Of a stretch of 64,000 nucleotides of DNA, positions 13,214 through 24,745 are shown piece by piece. Source of the DNA: Uranotaenia lowii. Its lineage: Eukaryota > Arthropoda > Insecta > Diptera > Culicidae. How positions within the stretch are numbered: the first letter of the stretch is position 1; the number at the start of each line of letters is the position of its first letter. The notes beneath the pieces were generated by a model, which was not told the DNA's origin, made no database searches, and saw nothing but the letters and a program-made list of their open reading frames with translations. The DNA lies in the NCBI RefSeq assembly GCF_029784155.1, contig NC_073693.1:238084447-238148446 (forward strand), written 5' to 3'. Both the position numbers and the translations under genes were made by a program.

Positions 13214-13641
13214 GTCATTCTCCCTCCATTGTAGGAAAACCATCAGATTTTAGTGCTTACGAAAATCCAATTTGCAGTAGGTTGACCTGGTCCTTTTACT
13301 TTCATCAATTTTCATGACAGGATCAGAATATTAAAAAAAAATTCAAGAAACAAGAAAAATTTGACACATAAAACTTAAAATATGAAAAATCGATTGGCAA
13401 TATCAACTAAAAGCTGATCATTTTTTTACTCTTACTCCTTCAAGCCTGAAGGGTTTAATTAAAAACTCATGTTTTCATTAGTTTTCACTGCCCAAATAAC
13501 AGATGAACTATAACGGTGCTCGTTTTGCGCTTATTTCAATTTCATTTCATGGAAAATAGAGTGTTACATATGGTCGATATTTTGGAAGACGATATCTAGC
13601 ATATTTTGAATAAAGTTCATTCGCAATATGAAGATTATGTA

Positions 13642-14406
13642 GCACACGCAAAATAATTTTCACTTAAAAAGTAAGTGACATCTGTAGTAAATTCTAGCCA
13701 TACGTAATTTCATTTGAATTTTAAGTGACGGGTCAAGTTAATTCACTTAAGTGACCGGTCAAGTGAATTACACTTTGACGTTCGAGTGAAATTTATCTGA
13801 ATTTATAAGTAAGTTTTAAGTTAATTGTCTCTCGCATTTTTTAATAAAAGAACATTTATAGAACACTACTTCGATTTCAAATACTTACATTACGCTTTCG
13901 CCATAAATTTATTGATTGGAAAATTCCTTCGTAATCTCCAGGCAGATCTGTTACTGCGGATAGTGCGACTTCTAAATCTTCCCTGCTGCAAACCAGAAAA
14001 TCTGTCCAGTCCAACTCATAAGCTGAAACATGATAACATCTTTAAATAACTTTTTCTGACATCTCGTTTTACACAAACAACCGCCAAAATCGCCTAGTAA
14101 AGAATTGGGAAAATCCAAATCCAGCATAAGCTTTAAACGCTGCACTTTAAAATTTGCCATTTTGAACTCTAAAAATAAACACAATTACAACCCGACATTC
14201 ACTAAAAATTCAAGTGATGGGAAAGTGAATATTTTTTCTCACTTCAAATTCAAGTGACGATTGAAGTGAATGTGGATGAATTCACTTGAAATTTAAGTGA
14301 CTGCCAAGTGAAATGTATATGTCGCACTTGAATGGAAGAAACTCACTGGATCCTTGTTTTTAAGTGAAAAATCATGTGTATTTTAAGAGTGAATTTGGGT
14401 TCAGTG
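13642..14406. mobile_element. MITE with AAGTGA-rich long inverted ends
   Basis: The outer ends align as imperfect inverted repeats (left begins AGCACACGCAAAATAATTTT; the right end, reverse-complemented, begins CACTGAACCCAAATTCACTC), flanked by TA on both sides. About 150-200 bp inside each end is densely packed with TCACTT/AAGTGA motifs, over a dozen on each side. The centre (13825-14184) has small open frames on both strands with no recognisable product. I take it as a non-autonomous TA-target DNA transposon. Confidence 0.65.
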
Positions 14407-14658
14407 TAGTAAAATAAAATTAAAAAGTATATTGTTATGACCCTCTATTTTTTTCTTATAATTATCTTCATTTGCATAAATATTTCATTACTATAAAAAA
14501 CAACATTCCAATGATTTAAAAAACCGATGAATACCGTTTTGTTTTAAATTTCCAAATCTTATAAATATTGTGAAATTCATTTTTTTCTTCGTAGCATACA
14601 CTCACTATACATTTTCAATTATTTTTTGTTAACTAGTCATGGTCGATGCACTTTATAT

Positions 14659-14795
14659 TAAACGGCGAGTCGCATCATTTGTCAAACAAGCAATGACAAA
14701 ATAATGTATGGGTGTTTGTAATTTCAAACAATTCACACATATTCAAACATTTTTTTTTGTGCTTTGTTTGACGAATGATGCGACTAGCCGTATAA
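14659..14795. mobile_element. Small MITE (~135 bp) with ~31-bp inverted repeats
   Basis: ACGGCGAGTCGCATCATTTG at 14662 is mirrored by CGAATGATGCGACTAGCCGT ending at 14790; the arms continue through GTCAAACAA(A)GCA. Only about 65 bp lie between the arms. No coding capacity; superfamily not assigned. Confidence 0.7.
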
Positions 14796-14843
14796 TGCAA
14801 CTATCAAAATAATCGATCATGAATAGTAAAAGAAAAAAAATAT

Positions 14844-14910
14844 AGCCTCGACCGGGAATTAAACAAGATGCCTCTGAGTTACCTCACCAGTACCTTACCA
14901 TTTGGGCAAA
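14844..14910 (-). repeat. Degenerate tRNA-like sequence
   Basis: On the minus strand there is an A-box-like TGGTAAGGTACTGG and, about 35 bp later, a B-box-like GTTTAATTCCCGG. The spacing suits a tRNA or SINE head but the B box departs from GGTTCRANNCC and no clean cloverleaf forms. A decayed tRNA-derived SINE is the best guess. Confidence 0.3.
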
Positions 14911-15409
14911 TAGTCAGATGTTATATGTGTTAACCCTAATCCGCTCTTAAGTGTGAATATGACACAATTGAAAGTTTGGCTGCTTGTAACTTTCTTCGGG
15001 TGCTTCCAAATAATGAAATTTCTTCAGGAACCCTCAATGAATGCTCAAATAATTTTGCATATTTCCTTTTTTGATGGATGCACCCTGAAAGCTCATGAAA
15101 AAAAACTCCCCAATCAGACCTTGAATCACTTGAATGTCAATTTGACACTCCTCGCTTAAAACCGCTATAACTCTCTTGTTTCTCATCTGATTTTTACAAT
15201 ATTTTTAATTTTGAAAACCTCGTTGTGTAACTTAAATACGTGTCTCAAACATCATTCACCTACAACACTTCAGTTTTCCGTTATTCAAAGTTGAAGGAAA
15301 AAAATCCAAATAAAAACTTAGGAAAAGAGACTGTAAATCAGCAACGGAATGCTAAAAAAAATGTAGTGTCCAAGAAAGCTGAAAATATAAGCTATGGCTG
15401 ATATGAATA

Positions 15410-15655
15410 AAGCTCTAGTAATTGCTTTTGCTATTTTCGAGCAGTTTTGTGAGTCAAATACTTCGAATGGCATGCATATTTTTTATTCGGTGCTGGTTGA
15501 AAGTAAATTATCTACTCTGCTTTTACAAATCTAGTTGAGCAAATGCTTTCATATTTTGCCATTCTAAAGTTCGAGCTAAGTAAAAGCTATCGAAGCAATT
15601 GCTATTTTCTTATTCATACCACCCATAGGGTGTTAAAATGTACCACCCATAGAGT
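15410..15655. mobile_element. Small inverted-repeat insert in the foldback left arm
   Basis: ATGAATAAAGCTCTAGTAAT near 15400 and its inverse near 15615 (AAGCAATTGCTATTTTCTTA) form imperfect inverted ends around about 170 bp. The right arm of the host element lacks this segment, indicating insertion. A short duplicated phrase (ACCACCCATAGRGTGTTAAAA) follows at 15620-15660. Confidence 0.45.
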
Positions 15656-16488
15656 GTTAAAAATATGTTGGAAAAAAGTATTGTATATATTTTTTAAGAT
15701 TATGACTATTAAAAATTGAAGAAAAGTGGTGTAAAACTGTACTTTCCAATCAATGAATCGTCAAAATTGTTTATGTAATACCAGATAAAGCTTGAAAAGT
15801 GAGAACGTTGACGTCAATATGCAATATCTCAGATGTTCTTGCACTTAAATTTAGCTTCGCATTAGATTTTAAGTATATTCACGCAAGATTTTCGCAAGAA
15901 ATTGATATTCATTAGAAAGAAAATTTAATACGGATTCTAGTGGTGTAATTACATTAGCACTGTGATACTAAACACAAATATGATAAATATAAAACAAAAA
16001 GTTAATCCAGAAATTTTCGCGAAAAAGCAGCTTCTAGCGGAATTTTGCACTGATTTCAGAATGTTTAGAAAGTTTATCACAATTTTATTTATCACATTCT
16101 GTGTATGGAATTGCAGCGCTAATGTAATTACACCACTAAAATTGGTATGAAATTATTTTTCTAGTGAGTATAAATTTATTACGGAAATCTTGCGTTTATA
16201 TACTTTAAATCCCGTTCAAAGCTGAGTTTAAGTGCAAGAATATCTGATAAATTGAAATTTGACTAAAAGTTTAAAAAACAGCTTCCTTTGACAATTCTTC
16301 AAAAATTTTAAAAAACTAAAACGCAAAAATGTGCTAAATTACGTCAACTTTTCAATCCTCTTTTCAAAGGTTATCTGGTATGACTTAAGATTTTTTTTAA
16401 CCTTTCATTGATTGAAAAGTACGATTTTTACACCACTTTTCTTACGTTTTTTGTGGTCATCTTAAAAAATTTCAAAAAATATATACCT

Positions 16489-17408
16489 TGTAACGTCTCG
16501 ATTTCCTTCGGAAGTCGAAGCTGGAACAAGACGACAAAACTCTCAAAAACCAACAGCCACTGATTTTAATCAGGACTGAATCCCACTTCGTGCTAAAGGA
16601 AAGTGAAAATTTTATTAGCAAAATTGCGTAACTCAACTTAACAGCACTTAAGCGCCAACAACTAAAACAGTTGATGTGCTGAAGTCTCTTAAAACCCGGA
16701 CTTTCTTCCCAGGGGTGGGCTTCCAAAGAAAAGTAACCAAAATGGTGTTGGCGAAATGAGGAAAGTTTGTGTAGGTTCACGAACTTAGTTGCCGCACAAT
16801 ATCCGTAGTTCTCCGCAGCATAAAATGACCAAACACAATGCTTGAAAAGAGGTTCACAAAGGTAACTAAAATGCAAACTTACCGATAAAATCGTCCTTGC
16901 ACCTGCACACAAGCTACCGCCAGAGAACTTCCCGGGCTGGGTTTGGATGCCAAAACGTATAGCTAGGCCTTTAACTCCCGAGATCGTCGTAGGCTCGAAT
17001 CACAACTTGCGCGGCACGTACTATTAGGGCAGATTTATTGAGGAAAATACTTGAAAGCAGTAGGGTAATAACCGCCTTACTCAGATTTACTCAAAACGCA
17101 GCTTATTTTACAAACCGACCGAACAACTCCAGGATCAAAATGCTAAGACCCTCAGGTTTTCTTTTTGGTCTCCAAGAAGACTCCATTTTCAATTCTCCCA
17201 TAGAAAAGCCACCATTGGTAGCTCGTGATGACTGTCAGAATAACGATAAGTTATTCCGTAGTCCTTATGGGTGGAATTTCCATTTTACCGAAATTTCACA
17301 TTTCAGCACACAAAGATCCACTCCCAATAAGACTGACATGATACATGTTCAAATTATGCATTAGAGATACTACGGATATTCCCACTTTGCCTACTACGGG
17401 CCGTTACA
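16489..17408. mobile_element. Probable solo LTR (920 bp)
   Basis: The segment starts TGTAACG and ends CGTTACA, a TG...CA pair with 7-bp inverted termini, and is flanked by the 4-bp duplication ACCT (16485-16488 and 17409-17412). It is markedly richer in GC than the foldback arm it interrupts. No internal retroviral-type genes lie next to it, so the simplest reading is a solo LTR left by LTR-LTR recombination, perhaps of a Ty3/gypsy-like element given the 4-bp duplication. Small frames on both strands (16472-16912 minus, 17038-17364 plus) have no recognisable product. Confidence 0.65.
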
Positions 17409-17655
17409 ACCTACTTAATTCCAACGTTTAGCTTCTAACAAGTTTCAGATGTCTAGGATACTCATTGATTTTTTTGAGCATTTTGTAGCTGGTTTACAGT
17501 CTTTTTCCGAAGCATGTATTTTCGGATTTTTTTTTCTTTGCCTTTGAATAACGTTAAACTGGAGTGTTGAAGGTGAATGATGTCTGAGAAACATATTTAA
17601 GCTACATTACTAGGCTTCCGAAACTATTTCCTATAATAAAAATCGGTTGACAAAC

Positions 17656-20600
17656 AAGAGAGGTATATTGGTTTGATTCATGATTTTTATTAAGTTCACA
17701 TTATATGATTAAATATTGCGTCGAAACACCTATTCAAATTTTGAAGATGTTATCTAATTCAAAATATCTCTGAAGTACTACACAATTTGATCAAACTCCA
17801 AGAAAATTTCACCAAATTTTATCCACAGGCAATTTTTTTCAAAATAAGATGATTCAATGTATTTAAAAAAAAAATACAACTCAATTAATTCTTTCATAAA
17901 AATATTTTCAACTTTAGAATTCCTTAAAGTGTTGACTTCATCAGAGAATACTTTACACAGAGAAGGTACTCGCTCACACTTAAAAAGTGGGCATCAATTC
18001 AAATTGTATGTTCCTCACTTGATTTTTTTAAATAAAAATAAACTTTCAAGTTCTGTACAAGATTTTGCGGAATTTATTTTAACAATTTTCAAGCTCTCAA
18101 CAAAATTGCCCAGAGCTTGTTGTTGATGTGTGTTCTATGTGGATGTGCCAACGTAAGTGCTTGGGTTATCTTAAGAATAAATCTTTTTGTGGATATTGCT
18201 AAAGCTAACTCAAAAACGAAAACGTATTAAGGTTGCTAAAAAAAACAAAATGTTACAGTGAACTAAAAGTATAAAAATTACAAATTGAGCATTTCAATTA
18301 GTGCGAAGTTCCTAAGACTTTTAAAATATAGTTGTAAAAATGAAAACTTTTGCTTCTATCTCTATTTTTTTTACAAGTTTTTGTATTGATTCAAAATTTA
18401 AAATTTTCTATGAAGAGACCGAATTCTTCGACCCTCACGATCGAATCATAAATCAACTCATGTTTACCTTCAATTTTAAATATTGGTTCTGGATCACTTA
18501 CCTAAAAAAAAAAAGAAAATATATAAACCAATTAGTATAGTAAAAAAAATGATAACGGAACAAGATTAATCATTAGATTACAAAGTGATTTCTTAAGTAT
18601 ATGTCTAAAAAAACTTATATTTTTTTAGTAGAAGCTCAAAACCATAATTTTCCGATACCTGACATCGGTTCATTGATCTTTCTCTAAACGCTTTTGAATA
18701 ACAAAATATAAAAGGAACTCTTATTAGTAATATTGAAGACTTTAATTGCTATTTTCATTTGAATTTATTATTTTTCAATAAACTCTTTACATCGTTTATT
18801 TCCGCTCAAGAGCAAGGTGTTGGCGGCGTTCATATTCAATTTGTTTCCAAGCAATTTGATTTGATTGATAGCTTGCTAAAGATCTCCGCAATATCGATTA
18901 AAACGTGACCAAAAATAGTAGTCTCGGGTACCCGCAATTTCTAGAGAAACCCGTTGCCCTAACCTGTAATAATCTGTCTTTGCATGCAATTCTTCGAAAA
19001 TCGATTAAGCTTTTGTTTTGCCTTGTCGATAGGTTTAATAACTGGGTTTCTTTTTTTCCTTTGTAAGTGTGATGCCACGCGTCTTCGGATGAATGCCATT
19101 TAAAATTGATTGATAGTTCTGAAAATTTGTACGACGGCTTCTAATAACTGTGTTATTTGTGATTATTTTTTACAGGATTTGCTAAGCTTTGCTCAAAAGT
19201 CTTTTGATTATATCCATGAGGTTCTCAGATAATCCGGATCTCAGAACATATCAACGAACTCGAATGCCAAAAAAGATCCTAAATAAGTTTAAAAAAAGAA
19301 CCTATCATCATATGGATGATAACTGTCTTCCGAAAATGGTAAGCACGGAAGCTGTCAATACTAAGACCACTTTCCTGTCCCTAGTGGCTGCAGTTCACAG
19401 CCTTCGGTGTCAATTTGAGAAAGGAATAAGCCATCAACACCCCCTTCGTCATTCATCCTTCCATCCAAGAAGTGGTTCAAAGAAATAACCCTAGGCGTGA
19501 ACTGTCTTCAGCAGCAAACCCCTGGCCAGATTGTGCAAGATCATTGTACTCTCTAACTCAGGCCAGCGAATCAGCCAACATGTGTAGGTCAACGGATTTG
19601 CACAACGTTTGCTCGTGAAAATGTAAATAATGTTAATGAACATACTCGAACTGGCAGCCTCCATTCGTGTGCCCCCCAACTTTTATTGAGGGGCGGCTGT
19701 CTTTAGGCCAAAGACCACACACTACATCTGATCGGATCGTTTGGCATTCAACTAGAACCTAGCTCGTGTTTGTGTGTATTTGTATTTTTGCATGTCTGGT
19801 CCCCGAGTATGCAGTTTTTTGCTCTCACCCACCCTAAACTTAAAACATACTTAAGGCTTGAAGTATGGATAGATATTGGTCTTTCAAAGTCGGTGGCCAA
19901 AAGCCGGTTGGATTGTTCCGTTTCTTTCAAGACTCTAACGTAGCTACGGGCAGCTGATCGCAGTCGCAAAAAACGGATGGAAACAACCTTTCCGCGGAGC
20001 CAAAATTACCGATATTTCGTCACCAGCTTATTGGCTGATGGCAAACAGTGACCTCCCCCTTCACTTGATGGCGTCTTCCGAAGCCGGCTAGTGCTAGGTC
20101 CATGGAGAGTCCGTAAAAAGTCCAATACGGACCCGGCCGAAGAATGCTGAGAAGAAGAATTGATCGAAGCGACCCCCACTGGGGTATTTTCAGAGGATTG
20201 GTTCCTACAAATTTACGCTCTCTAATATTGCCGGCGAAGCCGGACCAGAGTTGTAGTTTTTTTTTCTCTCCTACAACTGCACTTGTACCTTACTTAGACG
20301 TGGTACTAACTGAACATAGCAGCAGCTGACTAAAGTTAGACTACGCAACGGTGGAAACGGAATTTTTGCCCACCCCAGGCAATTTCGTCACTCCATGTGG
20401 CGTTTAGAATAATCTGTCAGGCTGATCCGGCTTTTCGGGGTGTGGGAACCTTTCTAGAGTTTTGTGACGGAAAATTCGACAGCGAATTGACTGTTTGACG
20501 CGCTTCCAAAGTACTATACGCTATGGAGCTTTTATCACCTTTTATGATTAGATTATGGTTTTTTGAAGGGTTATTCTGATGACTATTTTACTGACTAATC

Positions 20601-20927
20601 GACTGTTAGGACACGTTTACAATGAGAAGCGATTTGTCAGTCATGGTATTGTTCAATGTGATTTATTTTCACAGTTTAATGAAAGCTTTAAATGAGGCAA
20701 CTGTCAGTGCAGAATGATGAATTCTTTTGATGAAAGGTGTGGTAAATCAAATCCTGATTTAAATTTGAATTTGCAACCTCAGAGATTTATTCTCTTGCTG
20801 AAAAAAATCAATAAAATGAATTGTGTCTACTTCAGAAAGCTTAAAGGCTCTGTAATGATTGATAACGAACAGCATAAACACTATTAAGGAACAAACCCGA
20901 TTTTTATTTCACCTCTATGTTCTATAC
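17656..20927. other. Unique DNA, no gene established
   Basis: AT-rich to about 19170. A TTTTTACAG acceptor-like site at about 19165-19173 is followed by 18 sense codons and a stop; this could be a terminal exon but nothing upstream confirms it. From about 19330 to 20530 the composition is more balanced and the sequence looks non-repetitive, with several short frames on both strands (for example 19189-19488 plus, 19748-19969 minus, 20144-20329 plus). I do not recognise any product; untranslated or regulatory sequence is possible. Confidence 0.4.
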
Positions 20928-22225
20928 AAAGGGTGATACGGTCAAACTTTGGACAAAATCACCTTGACGTATTTCTTTCAATTTTGCATTTAAGAATCCT
21001 GAACACCCCTTATTTTGAAGGTGTGTGTGCAGAATGTTGCTCCTATTTTGATTTTGGAATTCACTCTTCAGTTGTCAAAACGCCTACCAAGGAAGAAGAG
21101 CAGCGTATCAAAATTTTGCTCGCGCATCGCGAAAATCCGACAATCTCGCTCGCAAAGCTGGCAAAATCGCTAAAAGTTGCCAAATCGACCGTTACAAATG
21201 TAATTAAAGTGTTTGGGGAACGTTTATCGACAGCCAGGAAGTCTGGATTGGAGGAAAATCGAAAACCGGAAGCAGCTGAGACGACAAAGAGAGTTGCCGG
21301 TAGTTTCAAGCGAAACCCTAACCTCTCTCTCCGAGATGTCGTAAATAAGCTGGGTGTATCGTCTAGAACCGTGCATCGAGCCAAAAAACGAGCGGGACTA
21401 TCGACTTATAAGAAGGTTGTGACTCCAAATCGCGATGATAAACAAAATACGACGGCCAAAGCGCGATCCCGGAGGCTGTACACGACGATGCTGACGAAGT
21501 TTGACTGCGTGGTAATGGACGACGAAACCTACTTCAAAGCCGACTACAAGCAGCTTCCGGGACAAGAGTTTTATAGGGCAAAAGGAAGGGGAAAGGTAGC
21601 AGATATTTTCAAGCACTTGAAACTGTCGAAGTTCGCGAAGAAATATCTGGTTTGGCAAGCCATGTGTACCTGTGGCTTGAATAGCAGCATTTTCACAGCA
21701 TCCGGGACTGTCAACCAAGAAATTTACGAAAGAGCGTTTGAATAAACGTCTGCTGCCTTTCCTGAAGAAACACGGTTGTGCCGTACTGTTTTGGCTGGGT
21801 TTGACATCTTGCCCCTACGGTAAAAAGGTCATGGAGTGGTATGCCGCCAACAACGTGCAGGTGGTTCCCAAGGACAAGAACCCTCCCAACACGCCAGAGC
21901 TCCACCCAATTGAGAAATACTGGGCTATTGGCAAGCGGAACCTAATGAAGACCAAAAAAACTGCTAAGGACGAGCAGCAGTTCAAGGCAAACTGGCTTTC
22001 TGCGGCAAAGAAGGTGGACAAGGTGGCTGTACAAAATCTGATGGCAGGGGTTAAGCGTAAGGCCCGGCAATTCGTATTTGGAAAAGCAGAAGCCTAACTG
22101 AATATTTTTCCCGAATTTTATACTAATTAAACTTGAAAAAGAAATTTAATTTGATTTTTTAAATAAACGATTTTACCGATACGCACGCGTTTTCCCTTGC
22201 CCAAATTTTGACCGTATCACCCTTA
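20928..22225 (+). mobile_element. mariner-family transposon, inactive
   Basis: Inverted ends AAGGGTGATACGGTCAAA...(left) and its complement at 22201-22224 (right) match over 24 bp with one mismatch. Length is about 1.3 kb with one disrupted transposase gene filling the interior. The TA duplication is not clear on the right side. Belongs to the IS630-Tc1-mariner superfamily by its helix-turn-helix plus DDE architecture and the DD37E-like spacing. Confidence 0.9.
21061..22097 (+). pseudogene. mariner transposase (DD37E type), broken
   Basis: The transposase cuts and rejoins its own inverted ends at TA sites. The N-terminal part shows two helix-turn-helix segments (around ISLAKLAKSLKVAKSTV and LSLRDVVNKLGVSSRTV). 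The first catalytic Asp lies in VVMDDETYF (about 21515-21532) and the third, a Glu, in PIEKYWAI (Glu codon 21912-21914). The middle catalytic Asp, expected at 21798-21800, is GGT (Gly) within FWLGLTS. A frameshift at about 21737-21745 splits the gene into 21061-21745 and 21738-22097. Either lesion alone would abolish activity. The frame remains open to 20933 upstream, but that part is 5' untranslated sequence. Confidence 0.9.
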
Positions 22226-23049
22226 AATTTTCACCCTGAGTGATTTAATTGAATTTAACTGGAATATCAGTTCTTTAGTCAAATTATCGTTATATTTCTA
22301 GAAATATTTTTTAAGGCCAGTAATATTTTTAGATATTTTTACCATCTACTGTTTAACTTTATGAAGCCCTCGTTTAATATAGTATCAAATTTGCAAAAGT
22401 TTTGTAAAAAGTCATATATAAAAAAAATTGATTCACATTTTTAATGATCATTTACAGCTGTTTAAAAAAAGTAATTCAGTGAGCGAAAAAAGAATAGTAC
22501 CACTTTGAGTTTTGCTAGTTAAAATATGAATGATTTTATCAGCAAAATTTTCTTCTTCAGTTTGTTTTTAACTGTTTAACGGATAAATCATGCATAAGTT
22601 TACTTTTTTTGGACTTCCGATTCAATTGCAAATCATTATTGGTATGATGTCGTCAAGCTCTATCGGAAAGTACAATATTATTTCGATTATCCATCCTTCA
22701 CTTTGAGTGACCTTGATGTAATTCTAATTTTTCGAATTAGTGATCTTAGAATTTTCAAGTCTTCCACACGGTTTCAAGTACTTATTTCTTTACCAAAGTC
22801 ATCCAGCACACCTGAACTAATCCCAGATATTCGAAAATGGGCATCAATTTGGTTTAGTTGCAAGATAGTTCTGCCATCTATGACTTAAAACTAGAGAAAA
22901 AGTGTTTGGCAATTTAAAAACATTAGAATTTTTGAATTTGAAGCCTGTTTTTTGGATTCAAATTCAGCCTTAAATCTATATTTTATCATTTTACATCATA
23001 CTAATGAATGTTTATAAAAAAAAATCAAGCTGTTTGATAAAGTATTATA

Positions 23050-24383
23050 CTACCGCTGCCGGCAAGGCTGTCCCATATGCAAAAACAACGAACCGAGAAA
23101 AACGGCTTTAAAGATTTTTATGAATTTCTCGGTTGAAACTTTACCTTTTCTATTTCTTTCTTCACAGATATTAAGATAATTGTTGTAGAATTTTGTCCAA
23201 TCTTTTTTTGCTTTGGAAGTTGCTGATGCAGATAAGAAAATTATGATGGGACAGCCTTGCGAGTATATTTCGCATGCGTATTAAATGTCCCATATTTGGC
23301 TTTTCTTTTGTCAGTTGATCATTTGACTCTCTCTATCTGCGCTGTATTGTTTCGATTATAGTCGTTTTACCATCTTTATGGCATTCGCGACTTTATCAAC
23401 GTTGCAGTTGACGGATCGTTATTGAAAAACTTATCCGGTACAACTGTGTTCGATGTTTACTCTTGGGCTCGAACTCGCGGACATCGGCTCAGGAGACAAC
23501 AGACTTGCCAACTGAGCTATTATTCACTTTACTGGTTGTTTACTGATTAAAATAAGTTTGAAATGATGTTTATGACATATTTAGATAAAGGTAACGTAAG
23601 TTTATCGTAAAAATTGAGTAGGTCTAAAATAAAATGAATAACAAAACCACGATCCATAAATAAGACAGCCTGTACCTTCATCTTTTGGAAAGTTTTTCGG
23701 TCGATTATCTTTTCAGAAAAACTATAAATACCTACAAATTAAATTAATGCTGAATCGGAAAAAGCAAAACATCTTGGCTGCAAATATTTAATGAGAAAAA
23801 TCTATAAGTACAATATGACTTACGTGTACGTGTGCTACCAGGTACGCGTATTTTGGTTCATAGATTTTATGAAAGTCCAAGCAGCAAGTAACAGCATGAC
23901 AAAAACCTAAAAGAATATGGCTTTGTAGCTGACTATTTTCCATGTTTTACATGTTTTTCAATAAGCCTTATGCGAAATAAAAAAAAAACAGTTTGGTGGA
24001 ATTTACCAATTAGGCTAAACTTAGCTTGTAAAAAGTATGGAAATTGTTATTTTTGACTTTACAATACTGTTTTATCTAGTCCAACTTTCGTAATTTTGAT
24101 GAATGCTTATTTTATCGCATACATTTTATGAATATTAGTAAAATTAACGTAAATTAAAGGAGCAATTTTAAAGCATTCTGCACAAATAGACATATGGGAC
24201 AGCTTTGCGGGTATATTTCATGTGGGACAGACATGACTTGGTATTTTTTCCATATATGTTGAGAACAAATTTATGAAAGTTTTTAGTCTAAATTGAAGAA
24301 CTAACTGTATTTAAACGATTTTTGAGATAAACTGAAAAATTACGAAAATGCATATGGGACAGTCTTGCGAATAGCGGCAGAAT
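23050..24383. mobile_element. Inverted-repeat element with repeated CTGTCCCATATG motif
   Basis: Left end ...GGCAAGGCTGTCCCATATGC and right end (reverse complement) ...CGCAAGACTGTCCCATATGC are imperfect inverted repeats. The same phrase recurs subterminally near 23247-23300 and 24187-24235, giving two copies at each end. No coding frame. It lies inside the Tc1-like element and is itself interrupted by a SINE at 23347-23521. Confidence 0.6.
23347..23521 (-). repeat. tRNA-derived SINE family A, copy 1
   Basis: Read on the minus strand it matches the copies at 46178 and 59748: A box (AGCTCAGTTGG), B box (GAGTTCGAGCC), then CGAACACAGTTGTACCGGAT and a body ending TAATCGAAAC. The first bases of the tRNA-like head are missing at the 23521 end. 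No clear target duplication. Confidence 0.75.
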
Positions 24384-24745
24384 AGCTCTAATATAAAATT
24401 CCTTAGCGCTAGAGGAGTATCTCATTAAACTCCCTTCGAAAACCTTTGAAAACTTTTGAAATTCTAGAAAACTCCTTAAAATGCAGTTGTCTATTCAACT
24501 AATTCGTAAAAGCATTATTATTCACTTTTGCACAGTAAATTTTCAGAAATAATCTTGTTTTTGTTGAAAAATACAAGTGGAACTATTCATATTTCGCACC
24601 CATTTTTATTTATTTTTTTCATATTTTTGGTCCTCAACGCCAATTGCTACGCCCAAAAATAGTAAACATGTGTTTGATTTATACGTACATTTAAACACTA
24701 ACTGCAGAAGAAAATTTTGGTACTATTCTTATTTCGCTGACTGTA

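Larger units (their letters stand above)
14953..17655. mobile_element. Large foldback DNA element
   Basis: Two long arms are reverse complements of one another: 15165-15400 pairs with about 17430-17655, and 15665-15960 pairs with about 16125-16485. Shared blocks include GGTGTAATTACATTAGC beside the centre and AAGTGGTGTAAAA. The central loop is about 165 bp. The left arm holds a small MITE at about 15410-15655 and the right arm a solo LTR at 16489-17408. Arms have diverged and contain small indels, so the element is old. A second partial copy flanks the copia derivative (36900-37066 and 40533-40960). No transposase seen; outer ends uncertain. Confidence 0.65.
22477..24743. mobile_element. Tc1-like non-autonomous element with nested insertions
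   Basis: Left end CAGTGAGCGAAAAAAGAATA and right end (reverse complement) CAGTCAGCGAAATAAGAATA define inverted ends of about 25 bp, followed by TA on the right (24744-24745); the left TA has mutated. CAGT ends with TA targets are typical of Tc1-like elements. No transposase frame is recognisable. About 1.3 kb of the interior is a different inverted-repeat element at 23050-24383. Confidence 0.7.
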
